16,335 nucleotides of DNA from Clostridia bacterium (GTDB lineage: Bacteria; Bacillota; Clostridia; Christensenellales; UBA1242). Numbering within the stretch: the stretch's first letter is position 1; each line of letters opens with the position of its first letter. A model generated the notes under the pieces. It was not told the DNA's origin, searched no databases, and saw only the letters and a list, made by a program, of their open reading frames with translations. Positions 9,260 through 15,846 of the stretch are shown one piece after another. The translations under genes and the position numbers were made by a program. The stretch lies in the NCBI GenBank assembly GCA_017503445.1, contig JAFVTB010000012.1, forward strand, positions 1-16,335, read 5' to 3'.

Positions 9260-9808
9260 TTATTCTGGAATTGTAAGTGATGTAATCACTTCATACAGTG
9301 CCGCTTGTTTTGCAAGGGTTGTCATATAATAATAGGTTGTTGTGCCGCTGGTGCCCGCTTGCTTGAAATAAACTTTCACATCACCAAAAGTGGTGGTGTT
9401 TTCCACTTGCAAAAGCACTTGATCAACAGACACATTTTGCTTATGTCCATTCACAACAATTTTTTGCGCATCAAAATTAAGCACAATATAGGTTGAATAT
9501 GACGGCTTTGTGGTTGTGGTTTTTAATTCACCATTTGCAGAGGTGGCTGCAGTTTGCCCCGCAAAAACTGCAGACAAAAAGTTTTGCTGGAAGCTTTTGT
9601 TATATGCATCCAAGATTTCATTATATGTTTTTGCACTTGTATCAGCGCTGAACGTGCCATATTTGCTTGTGGTTTGATACACCGTGATATTTGTGGGTTT
9701 TGACATTGATGGCAAATAACTTACGGGCATCAAATACATAATGATTATTGCCATTGCAACCAGCGCAATTGCACCTAATGTTACATAAAGACCTAATTTC
9801 TTTTTCAT
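9260..9808 (-). CDS. Single-pass membrane protein coupled to ftsH, unknown function
   Basis: The protein has 182 residues, a short KKK start, one membrane segment at about 7-27 and a roughly 150-residue outer part. The outer part is rich in T, S and Y (KTTTTKPSYSTY, TTTYYYMTT) with alternating patterns that suggest beta structure. I do not recognise the family. No lipobox or catalytic motif is visible. Its ATG (9808-9806) overlaps the ftsH TGA stop (9807-9805) as ATGA, and a strong AAGGAGA ribosome site lies 6 bases before it inside ftsH. The two genes are therefore probably co-translated, and a terminator follows at once. The coupling suggests a job with FtsH, such as an adaptor, modulator or substrate; that is inference only. 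Confidence 0.9.
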   Translation of the reverse strand: MKKKLGLYVTLGAIALVAMAIIIMYLMPVSYLPSMSKPTNITVYQTTSKYGTFSADTSAKTYNEILDAYNKSFQQNFLSAVFAGQTAATSANGELKTTTTKPSYSTYIVLNFDAQKIVVNGHKQNVSVDQVLLQVENTTTFGDVKVYFKQAGTSGTTTYYYMTTLAKQAALYEVITSLTIPE

Positions 9809-12012
9809 TGTTTATCTCCTTGTTCTTCGGCAGGTTTTTCCTGCTGAGTTTGCGCTTTGGCAATTTGATTTTCAGTGATATCATTGCTTTTCAAAGCTTG
9901 CGGTTGATTTTCAATTGTGGTTTGCCCTTCAATCACTTGTGTTTTTTTGCGCTTTGGCTTTTCCTGTTCAATTTCTGCTTGAAGTTCTTCGCAAAGGTTT
10001 TTCACAGAATCATATTCTTCTTGACTGATGATGCCATGTTTTAAGAAAACTTCGCTGGTTTTTAATTTAATTTGCAGTTCCTTAAGTTTTGCTTGTTTTT
10101 CGCTGATTTCTTTTTGTTTTTTATCTTTTGCAAGGCGGGCTTTTTCCTTTTTGTCCATAAGTTTTATAACTTCTTCAACAGTTTTCCCTTCAATCAAAAG
10201 ATCAATTTCTTCTTTATAAACTGTTTCTTTTTCGAGCAAAAGATTTGCAAGGTTTTCCAAAAGTTGGCGGTTTTCGGTGATAATTTTCTTTGTGCGGTCA
10301 TAATTAAAGTCCAAAATTTTCTTCACTTCACTGTCGATATCCGCAGCAGTTTGTTCGCTGTACATTGCTTTTTCTTGATAATCACGCCCAATGAACACTT
10401 GGCCACCTGTTTCAAAGCCCATAAAGCCAAATTTTTCACTCATGCCCCATTCTTTCACCATCTTGCGGGCAATGTTTGTTGCACGTTCAATATCGTTGGA
10501 ACTTCCCGCAAACACATCACCAAGGGCAATTTCTTCGGCAACACGGCCACCCATAAAGCCCGCCAAAATGTCGTTGAGCTTGGCAAGTGAATACATTCCA
10601 TCATCGTTTTTTGGCCTTGAAGATGTATATCCGCCTGCATGACCGCGTGGAATGATTGAAACTTCATGCACATCATCTGAATGTTCAAGCATTTTATGGA
10701 TAATCGCGTGGCCGGCCTCGTGATAAGCGGTCACTTTTTTATCATTTTCGGTTACGATTGTGCTTTTCTTTTGCGGCCCCATAAGCACCTTATTGATGCC
10801 TTCAGTGATATCGGTCATATTAATACTTGCACGATTTGCACGCGCCGCCAAAATTGCAGATTCATTCAGCATGTTTTCAAGATCAGCACCAGTAAAACCG
10901 CTGGTTATACGCGCCAAAGTTTTGAAATCAACATCTTCAGCAAGCGGTTTGTTTTTTGCGTGAATTTTTAAGATACCTTCGCGCCCTCGAACATCTGGTG
11001 GATAAACATAAACTTGGCGATCAAAACGGCCAGGACGAAGCAGCGCAGGGTCCAAAACATCGGCACGATTGGTTGCCGCAAGCACGATTATACCTTGGTT
11101 TGCCTCAAAACCATCAAGTTCAACCAAAAGTTGGTTAAGGGTTTGTTCGCGCTCATCATTGCTGCCGCCAAGCCCCGCACCACGCTGGCGCCCAACGGCA
11201 TCAATTTCATCAATAAACACGATGCATGGTGCATTTTGTTTTGCGCGCTCAAACAAATCGCGCACACGGCTTGCGCCGACACCCACAAACATTTCCACAA
11301 AATCAGAACCACTGATTGAAAGGAATGGAACGCCGCTTTCGCCAGCCACCGCACGGGCAAGAAGTGTTTTACCTGTGCCTGGAGGGCCCACCAAAAGCAC
11401 ACCTTTTGGAATACGTGCTCCAAGTTCTGTGAACCTTTGTGGAAATTTCAGGAAATCCACGATTTCGCGAAGCTCAGTTTTTTCTTCTTCTGCACCAGCG
11501 ATATCATCAAAGCGCACCTTGACATTCACGGCTTGCTTTGCACGCATTTTGCCAAAGCCCATTGCACCGCCGCCTTGCCCCGAAAACATTTTGAACAAGA
11601 AAAAGATAAACACAACCCCAAGAGCAATCATGATGATTGGATACAAAGTGTCCCATATTGAACCAGATGGTGGTTGATATCCCAAATAAAGTGCATTATA
11701 TTCGGTGTTTTCAAACCACGCGGTGTATGCTTTTGCATCATATGTCATATAGACATCATATTTTTTTGGAAAATCTTTTAATTCAATTTCTGAGCCGGCT
11801 TCTTCTGTGAGTTTAAATACAATTTTACTGTTGCCGACGACATACCATTTTTCCACCTGCTGACTGGTGAAATAGTTATTTGCCTGTTCATAAGTGATTT
11901 TGTTTTTTGTGTCGTTTGTGCCAAAAAGCGAAAAAAACACAAACACAATCAAAAGTGTTGCGATAAGCAAATAAAAAATTTTGTTAGTGTTTGATTTAGG
12001 TTTGTTATTCAC
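9805..12012 (-). CDS. ftsH: ATP-dependent zinc metalloprotease FtsH
   Basis: FtsH is a hexameric membrane AAA+ protease that unfolds and degrades misassembled membrane proteins and short-lived regulators. The 735-residue protein has membrane segments at about 11-30 and 122-142 flanking an outer domain (about 35-115). The AAA module has Walker A GPPGTGKT (209-216), Walker B IVFIDE (264-269) and the second region of homology ATNR to RPGRFDR (313-332). The protease has HEAGH (431-435) and a likely third zinc ligand D507 in SSNDIERAT. All key residues are present. The start is GTG at 12012-12010 behind an AGGGGG ribosome site. The tail after about 615 is longer than in E. coli FtsH (644 residues) and carries a coiled coil, a SHOCT-like stretch (about 649-682) and a Q-rich end. 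A CvpA-family gene lies 83 bases upstream. Confidence 0.98.
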   Translation of the reverse strand: MNNKPKSNTNKIFYLLIATLLIVFVFFSLFGTNDTKNKITYEQANNYFTSQQVEKWYVVGNSKIVFKLTEEAGSEIELKDFPKKYDVYMTYDAKAYTAWFENTEYNALYLGYQPPSGSIWDTLYPIIMIALGVVFIFFLFKMFSGQGGGAMGFGKMRAKQAVNVKVRFDDIAGAEEEKTELREIVDFLKFPQRFTELGARIPKGVLLVGPPGTGKTLLARAVAGESGVPFLSISGSDFVEMFVGVGASRVRDLFERAKQNAPCIVFIDEIDAVGRQRGAGLGGSNDEREQTLNQLLVELDGFEANQGIIVLAATNRADVLDPALLRPGRFDRQVYVYPPDVRGREGILKIHAKNKPLAEDVDFKTLARITSGFTGADLENMLNESAILAARANRASINMTDITEGINKVLMGPQKKSTIVTENDKKVTAYHEAGHAIIHKMLEHSDDVHEVSIIPRGHAGGYTSSRPKNDDGMYSLAKLNDILAGFMGGRVAEEIALGDVFAGSSNDIERATNIARKMVKEWGMSEKFGFMGFETGGQVFIGRDYQEKAMYSEQTAADIDSEVKKILDFNYDRTKKIITENRQLLENLANLLLEKETVYKEEIDLLIEGKTVEEVIKLMDKKEKARLAKDKKQKEISEKQAKLKELQIKLKTSEVFLKHGIISQEEYDSVKNLCEELQAEIEQEKPKRKKTQVIEGQTTIENQPQALKSNDITENQIAKAQTQQEKPAEEQGDKQ
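9967..10068 (-). other. SHOCT-like stretch in the FtsH tail
   Basis: FtsH residues about 649-682 read as a helix, HGIISQEEYDSVK, and a second helix. The pattern G-I-I/T-x-E-E-Y/F with a following K-x-x-L matches the short C-terminal (SHOCT) domain, thought to mediate oligomer contacts. It follows a charged coiled coil at about 615-648. The match was made by eye. Confidence 0.5.
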
Positions 12013-12037
12013 TGTTCCCCCTGGTTAAGTAATTAAG

Positions 12038-12067
12038 ATTTTAGGATAATCCCAAAAATCACATAAA
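12038..12067 (-). promoter_or_regulatory. Possible ftsH promoter overlapping a 24-bp dyad
   Basis: On the minus strand TTTATG (12062-12067), an 18-base spacer and TAAAAT (12038-12043) form a weak promoter candidate. An imperfect inverted repeat spans 12037-12060 (GATTTT and GG arms pairing with CC and AAAATC), so the -10 box sits inside the dyad. It could be an operator. There is no T run, so it is not a good terminator. Confidence 0.3.
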
Positions 12068-12095
12068 GTAAGTTTATACAACTGCGACGAAAAAA

Positions 12096-12680
12096 TCAAC
12101 TGTTTTCTGAATTTGCATCGCTTTGGTTTTCATTTTCTTGGTTTTCTGGACTTGAAAAATAGTTTCCAAGTTGATCACCAACCCAATTATAGACCTTGCC
12201 AATCACATAAGTTTGTTGGAATGCAGTGTTTGACCATTCTTTGACCGATGGAATTAAACTTGCAAAATTGATTGCCACAAGTGCAAGCGCCACATAAACA
12301 GCACCTTTCCCAAGCCCCAGCACAAAGCCCATAAATGTGTTGACCCCGCCAACCAAACGGCCTTTTTTGAAAAGTTTGCCAATTGTGTGATTTAATATAA
12401 ACACCACAAGCCGTATAAGAATATATGTGATGATGAACCCCACCACCGCCACCACAATGTTGCCAACACCACTGCCGAGTGCATTTTGGATAAGCGTTGG
12501 CAAGCCGCAAATTTGATCAAGCAGCCCCAAAATTTCATCACTGAAAAAATAGGCAAGAACAAATGTGCCAACAAAGCCCATAAGCGATAAAAGAGTTGCA
12601 AAAAAGCCCTTACACATGCCCACAATGCTGGCAAGGACAATCACCACAGCAGCAATTATATCCAAATAAAAGTATGCCAC
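12096..12680 (-). CDS. CvpA family membrane protein
   Basis: The protein has 194 residues and four predicted membrane segments at about 7-23, 28-47, 74-97 and 112-139. The CvpA signature is visible: an early D in LDII, the GMCKGFFATLLSLMGF stretch (21-36), and the conserved GGVNTFMGFVLGLGKG segment (111-126) before the last membrane span. It ends in a hydrophilic N/E/S-rich tail (about 176-194). CvpA was named for colicin V production in E. coli; its molecular role in other bacteria is poorly defined, with links to envelope stress and biofilm. The start is GTG at 12680-12678, 8 bases after an AAAGGGG ribosome site. It lies 83 bases upstream of ftsH with no clear terminator between, so readthrough into ftsH is likely. 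Confidence 0.92.
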   Translation of the reverse strand: MAYFYLDIIAAVVIVLASIVGMCKGFFATLLSLMGFVGTFVLAYFFSDEILGLLDQICGLPTLIQNALGSGVGNIVVAVVGFIITYILIRLVVFILNHTIGKLFKKGRLVGGVNTFMGFVLGLGKGAVYVALALVAINFASLIPSVKEWSNTAFQQTYVIGKVYNWVGDQLGNYFSSPENQENENQSDANSENS

Positions 12681-12704
12681 TATTCGCGCCCCTTTCTTAA
12701 TTAT

Positions 12705-12733
12705 TGTATATCACAAAGGTGTGGCATTTTCAA
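12705..12733 (-). promoter_or_regulatory. Likely promoter of the CvpA-ftsH operon
   Basis: On the minus strand TTGAAA (12728-12733), a 17-base spacer and TATACA (12705-12710) lie between the terminator of the previous gene and the CvpA GTG start. The -10 box could instead be read as TACAAT with a 19-base spacer. Confidence 0.5.
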
Positions 12734-12765
12734 AACAATTTGCGCGCTTTTTGATGATTATAAAG

Positions 12766-12803
12766 AAAAAAACAAGTTTTTAATCAAATAAAACTTGCTT
12801 TTT
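12766..12803 (-). terminator. Rho-independent terminator of the acidic coiled-coil gene
   Basis: On the minus strand an 8-bp stem (CAAGTTTT/AAAACTTG, 12773-12797) with a 9-base loop is preceded by an A run and followed by seven T (12766-12772). It begins just after the TAA stop at 12808-12810. Confidence 0.8.
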
Positions 12804-12807
12804 TAAA

Positions 12808-14502
12808 TTACTTTTTATCATCAAAGTCATTAAAATCGTTGAAATCATTGAAAAGATTTTCATTTTCAACTGCGAACAATTCTTCAAGTGATGGTTCATA
12901 GTCATCAAGACTTGTAACTTCAGCTTTTGGTGCAGTTGTTTCAGTGATTGTGTGTGTGATTGTTTCTTTTTTGATTTCAATTGTTGTTTGTTTTTCAGCT
13001 GTTTCTGGTGCTTCTGCAGCAAAAACTTTGATTTCCTGAACAGGTTCTTCAACAATAATATTGTTTAAAACTTCTTTTGATTCATCAATAATGTTTGATT
13101 CAGTTTGCGCGGTGTGAACAATTGTTGTATCTTGTGCAACAAGTTCATTAATGTTGATTTGCTGTGTTTCTTCAACTTTTTCTTTGCGTGGGCGACCGCG
13201 TTTACGTTTTGGTTGTTCAGAAACAGGTTGTTCAAGCGCAGCGATATCCGCATCAACATCTTCACCATTAAGTTTTCTGATTGCAAGTTCGCATGCCTGG
13301 ATATCTGCTTTCAATTCTTCATTTGTTGTCACCAAAATGCGATTTGCGGTTTCAAGGATTGGATAGCGGTCTTTATTTGCTTCCATAACTTCTTCGCAGT
13401 GACGCACAGAAACTTTAAGACCATCAAGCAGGTCAAGATCTTCAGCAAGTTTTTTGGCTTTTTCTTGGTCAATTTCCGCAATATTGTTTACACCATACAA
13501 AAGCACTTTTTGTTTTGCAACAAGGGCTTCGCGGCGGCGAAGTTTTGCCTTATCCTTATCAAGGTTTTTGCGCACGCGTTTAAGTGGAAGGAATTCTTTG
13601 CGGTTTTGCTTAAGTTCATATTCGTTGGCTTTAAGACGTTCCCTGAGAAGCACAAGGCGGGCTTCATATTCTTCAATTGAAAGCGCGCTTTGGGTTTTGC
13701 CGGCAGCTTCTTGTTCGCGTTTTTCAGCTTCTTGATAAAGCGCTTCAAGGCCAAGTTTTTCTTCTTCCCATTTCTTTTGGTTGTCTTCGGCTTGGAGCTT
13801 AAGTGCTTCATAAAGTGCCTTTTGTTCGGCAAGTTCAGCTTTAAGCGCTTCAATTTCAGCGCGAAGTTCGTTTTCAACTTCATTGTTTTGAGCAGGCGCT
13901 TCAACGATTGCAGGTTCTGCTGCCGCTTCCTGGGCCACCGCCACTTCTTCTGTTTTCACTTCTTCAACGGTTGTGATTGTTTGAGCAGCAGGTTGTTCTT
14001 CAACAACAGGCGCAGTTTCTTCAACAATTGGCTCAGCCACTTCTTCAACGATTGCGGCAGGTTCTTCCACAGGGGCAGTTTCCTGTGCCGCAGTTTCGTT
14101 TTGTTCGTTGAAAAATGCATCAAAATCGAAATCATCGAAATTGAATTCTTTTTCATCGTTGAAAAGGTTGTTAAGGTCATCTTTTTGTTCTTGGGCAGGT
14201 TCCAAAGATTTCTTTTCTTCGGTTGCCTTGTCAAAATCAACAGCTTCAACCTTTTCGTCTTCCAAAGAAAATTTTTCATCCACAAGTGTGTCTTCATATT
14301 TTTCTTCGGCAACAAATTGTTGTTCGTTTGAAACAACTTTGGTTTCTTCCTGTGTGAAAGATTGTGTTTCAACGGTTTCTTTTTTGTTTTTTGATTCCAA
14401 AATTGAAAGCAAAAGGCCACCAAGGAAATAAATCACCGCGCCGCCGATTGCCACGATTCCAATTATTGAAAGTACGTTCAATAACACTTCAACAAATGTC
14501 AT
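12808..14502 (-). CDS. Membrane-anchored acidic coiled-coil protein with AT-hook-like motif
   Basis: The protein has 564 residues and no family I can name. Residues about 5-33 form one membrane segment. Residues 40-205 are very acidic and low-complexity, rich in E, V, A and P, with an aromatic-acidic patch EFNFDDFDFDAFFNE (119-133). Residues about 207-415 are a long charged coiled coil with a basic stretch near 300-330. Residues 431-440 read PKRKRGRPRK, the core of an AT-hook, a minor-groove DNA-binding motif. The tail ends in three FND repeats (551-562). The likely topology is a short N-terminal anchor with the bulk in the cytoplasm, where the basic motif could touch DNA; this is inference. 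The start is ATG at 14502, 8 bases after TGGAGG. It has its own promoter and terminator. Confidence 0.9.
   Translation of the reverse strand: MTFVEVLLNVLSIIGIVAIGGAVIYFLGGLLLSILESKNKKETVETQSFTQEETKVVSNEQQFVAEEKYEDTLVDEKFSLEDEKVEAVDFDKATEEKKSLEPAQEQKDDLNNLFNDEKEFNFDDFDFDAFFNEQNETAAQETAPVEEPAAIVEEVAEPIVEETAPVVEEQPAAQTITTVEEVKTEEVAVAQEAAAEPAIVEAPAQNNEVENELRAEIEALKAELAEQKALYEALKLQAEDNQKKWEEEKLGLEALYQEAEKREQEAAGKTQSALSIEEYEARLVLLRERLKANEYELKQNRKEFLPLKRVRKNLDKDKAKLRRREALVAKQKVLLYGVNNIAEIDQEKAKKLAEDLDLLDGLKVSVRHCEEVMEANKDRYPILETANRILVTTNEELKADIQACELAIRKLNGEDVDADIAALEQPVSEQPKRKRGRPRKEKVEETQQININELVAQDTTIVHTAQTESNIIDESKEVLNNIIVEEPVQEIKVFAAEAPETAEKQTTIEIKKETITHTITETTAPKAEVTSLDDYEPSLEELFAVENENLFNDFNDFNDFDDKK
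13183..13212 (-). other. AT-hook-like motif KRKRGRPRK
   Basis: Residues 431-440 of the 564-residue protein contain the palindromic GRP core flanked by K and R on both sides, as in AT-hook DNA-binding motifs. It sits right after the coiled coil and is surrounded by acidic low-complexity sequence, so it stands out as the only strongly basic patch in the C-terminal third. Confidence 0.6.
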
Positions 14503-14535
14503 TTTTTATCCCTCCATAGTACATTTTCTTGGGGC

Positions 14536-14564
14536 AGTATAACACACAAATTCAAAATTGTAAA
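14536..14564 (-). promoter_or_regulatory. Promoter of the acidic coiled-coil gene
   Basis: On the minus strand TTTACA (14559-14564), a 17-base spacer and TATACT (14536-14541) each match the consensus at five of six positions. The start codon is about 34 bases downstream of the -10 box. Confidence 0.8.
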
Positions 14565-14602
14565 TACCCTTTTTAAAAAAAGTGCCAATTTTTTTGAGGG
14601 GG

Positions 14603-14631
14603 TTGACTTTTCGCGCGCACGCCCGTATAAT
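14603..14631 (+). promoter_or_regulatory. Plus-strand promoter P1 upstream of the tRNAs
   Basis: TTGACT (14603-14608), a 17-base GC-rich spacer and a perfect TATAAT (14626-14631). It would start transcription near 14638, about 85 bases before tRNA-Met, giving a longer tRNA precursor than P2. A GC-rich spacer is unusual here. The -10 is followed by an A/T-rich stretch containing two copies of GCAAAATTTTT, 20 bases apart. Confidence 0.75.
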
Positions 14632-14682
14632 AAAAGATATGCAAAATTTTTGGCAATGTGGCAAAATTTTTTGAAAAAATTG

Positions 14683-14711
14683 TTGACAAATGCTTTTTGG
14701 TTGTGTATAAT
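14683..14711 (+). promoter_or_regulatory. Perfect-consensus promoter P2 of the tRNA operon
   Basis: TTGACA (14683-14688), a 17-base spacer and TATAAT (14706-14711), which is a full consensus sigma-A/sigma-70 promoter. The -10 box ends 11 bases before the first base of tRNA-Met, as is usual for strong stable-RNA promoters. Confidence 0.92.
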
Positions 14712-14722
14712 GCTTGTGTTAT

Positions 14723-14799
14723 GGCTGTGTAGCTCAGCTGGCTAGAGCGTACGGTTCATACCCGTAAGGTCGCTGGTTCGATCCTAGCCACAGCCACCA
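14723..14799 (+). tRNA. tRNA-Met (anticodon CAT), elongator type
   Basis: The 77-base gene folds as a cloverleaf: acceptor GGCTGTG with CACAGCC, anticodon stem TACGG/CCGTA around CAT (14757-14759), T arm with GGTTCGATCC, and an encoded CCA end. G1-C72 pairing and the lack of three G-C pairs in the anticodon stem argue against an initiator. The D-arm and anticodon arm closely match the Bacillus elongator tRNA-Met, which also makes tRNA-Ile2 less likely. Confidence 0.95.
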
Positions 14800-14800
14800 T

Positions 14801-14875
14801 GGTTCCATGGTCAATCGGTTAAGACATCGCCCTTTCACGGCGAAGTGAGGAGTTCGACTCTCCTTGGAATCACCA
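14801..14875 (+). tRNA. tRNA-Glu (anticodon TTC)
   Basis: The 75-base gene folds as a cloverleaf: acceptor GGTTCCA with TGGAATC (one G-T pair), anticodon stem TCGCC/GGCGA around TTC (14834-14836), T arm with GAGTTCGACTC, and an encoded CCA end. Only one base separates it from the CCA end of tRNA-Met, so both come from one precursor. Confidence 0.96.
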
Positions 14876-14879
14876 ATTT

Positions 14880-14908
14880 GGCGCTTTGAGAAATCAAAGC
14901 GCCTTTTT
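14880..14908 (+). terminator. Terminator of the tRNA operon
   Basis: A perfect 10-bp stem (GGCGCTTTGA/TCAAAGCGCC) with a GAAA tetraloop is followed by five T. It starts 5 bases after the tRNA-Glu CCA end and ends 39 bases before the next start codon. Confidence 0.93.
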
Positions 14909-14910
14909 CT

Positions 14911-14940
14911 TTGCCTAAATCCAAGGGTTTGTGATAAAAT
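14911..14940 (+). promoter_or_regulatory. Promoter of the nucleoside hydrolase gene, probably giving a leaderless mRNA
   Basis: TTGCCT (14911-14916), an 18-base spacer and TAAAAT (14935-14940). Only AACCCC separates the -10 box from the ATG at 14947, so transcription would start at or within a base or two of the start codon. No Shine-Dalgarno sequence is present upstream. Confidence 0.6.
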
Positions 14941-14946
14941 AACCCC

Positions 14947-15846
14947 ATGAAAACCCCTGTGATTTTTGATGTTGATACAGGCATTGACGATGCCGTGGCA
15001 ATCCTTTTGGCCCAAAAATGCAAAAGGTTGGATATCAAGTTCTTTTGCTCCAGCGCCGGCAACACAAGCGCAAAAAATGGCGCAAAAAACACGCTTGATG
15101 TGCTGGAATTGATTGCCGCGCCAAACACCCCTGTGCTTGTGGGCAGCGAAAGCGGGTTTAAACGCACCCGCACAAAGCGCAGCGCGCATGGAAAAAGCGG
15201 GCTTGGCGATTATGTTTTTCCCAAAAACCCAAGAAAAGTGTGTAAAGATGGATATATCAAAAGATATGAAAGCGAACTTATGGCGGCAAAAAAGCCAATG
15301 TCAATTGTTGCACTTGGGCCGCTTACGAATATTGCAAAGGTTGTGCAAAAATGCCCAAAGGTGAAAGAAAAAATCAAAGATGTGTGGTTTATGGGCAGCA
15401 CATTTGATGCGACAGTGGGCGAAAAACCGTATGCGGGCTTTAATGTGGCGTGCGACCCTGAGGCAGTGGAATATTTGCTTAAGCAAGGCATCAAAATTGT
15501 GTTCTGCCCCAACAATTTTGGGCGGGAGTTTTATTTGACGCCCGCAGATATTGAAAAAATCGCCCAAACCGGCAAGGTTGGCGCGGTTTTGGCTGAGATT
15601 TTTAGGGGTTATAAAGATAATTTCATTAAAAACGGCGCGGCAATGTATGACAGCACCGCAGTTTTTGCATTTTTGAATAAACGCGCTTGCAAAATCAAGC
15701 GGTGTTTTATGGAAATCAAATATTATCCCGCGCTTGACACCGCCCTTGCAATCCCCCACTTTGGCGCAAAAAACAACAATGCGCAAATAATTGTTAAGAT
15801 GAACGGAAACAAAATGAAAAAAGGGCTGTTTGGGGCGCTTAAATAG
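14947..15846 (+). CDS. Nucleoside hydrolase family protein
   Basis: The family cleaves the N-glycosidic bond of nucleosides to give base and ribose in salvage or catabolism. The 299-residue length fits a typical family member (about 300-330). The N-terminal signature PVIFDVDTGIDDA is intact, with calcium- and ribose-binding D8, D10, D14 and D15. Other conserved pieces are AGNT (37-40), HGKSGLGD (81-88), LGPLTNIA (123-130), FMGS (148-151) and GFNVACDPEA (164-173). Near the C-terminus the family's HD motif reads MYDSTAV: D235 is kept but the catalytic His position holds Y234. The signature begins at residue 4, which fixes the ATG at 14947 even though no ribosome site precedes it. Substrate choice, or even retained activity, cannot be read from the sequence. 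Confidence 0.93.
   Translation: MKTPVIFDVDTGIDDAVAILLAQKCKRLDIKFFCSSAGNTSAKNGAKNTLDVLELIAAPNTPVLVGSESGFKRTRTKRSAHGKSGLGDYVFPKNPRKVCKDGYIKRYESELMAAKKPMSIVALGPLTNIAKVVQKCPKVKEKIKDVWFMGSTFDATVGEKPYAGFNVACDPEAVEYLLKQGIKIVFCPNNFGREFYLTPADIEKIAQTGKVGAVLAEIFRGYKDNFIKNGAAMYDSTAVFAFLNKRACKIKRCFMEIKYYPALDTALAIPHFGAKNNNAQIIVKMNGNKMKKGLFGALK

Noticed and set aside
11069..11677. Plus-strand 202-codon frame opposite ftsH
   Set aside because: It is antisense to the AAA+ region of ftsH. Its S/P/R-rich sequence is what the complement of the conserved FtsH codons gives.
13690..14331. Plus-strand 213-codon F-rich frame
   Set aside because: It is the complement of the glutamate- and lysine-rich coding sequence of the acidic coiled-coil gene, which yields F- and S-rich antisense frames.
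14723..14799. tRNA-Met considered as initiator tRNA
   Set aside because: The first base pair is G-C and the anticodon stem is TACGG/CCGTA, without the three G-C pairs and the unpaired first position expected in bacterial initiators.
14791..14812. Inverted repeat ACCATGGTTCCATGGT at the tRNA junction
   Set aside because: It arises from the CCA end of tRNA-Met meeting the 5' acceptor strand of tRNA-Glu; both tRNAs fold normally, so no separate element is needed.
14734..15189. Minus-strand 151-codon frame across both tRNAs
   Set aside because: It is the antisense of tRNA-Glu, tRNA-Met and the start of the nucleoside hydrolase gene. Its end (GSNQRPYGYEPYA) is the well-known false protein made by reading tRNA genes backwards.
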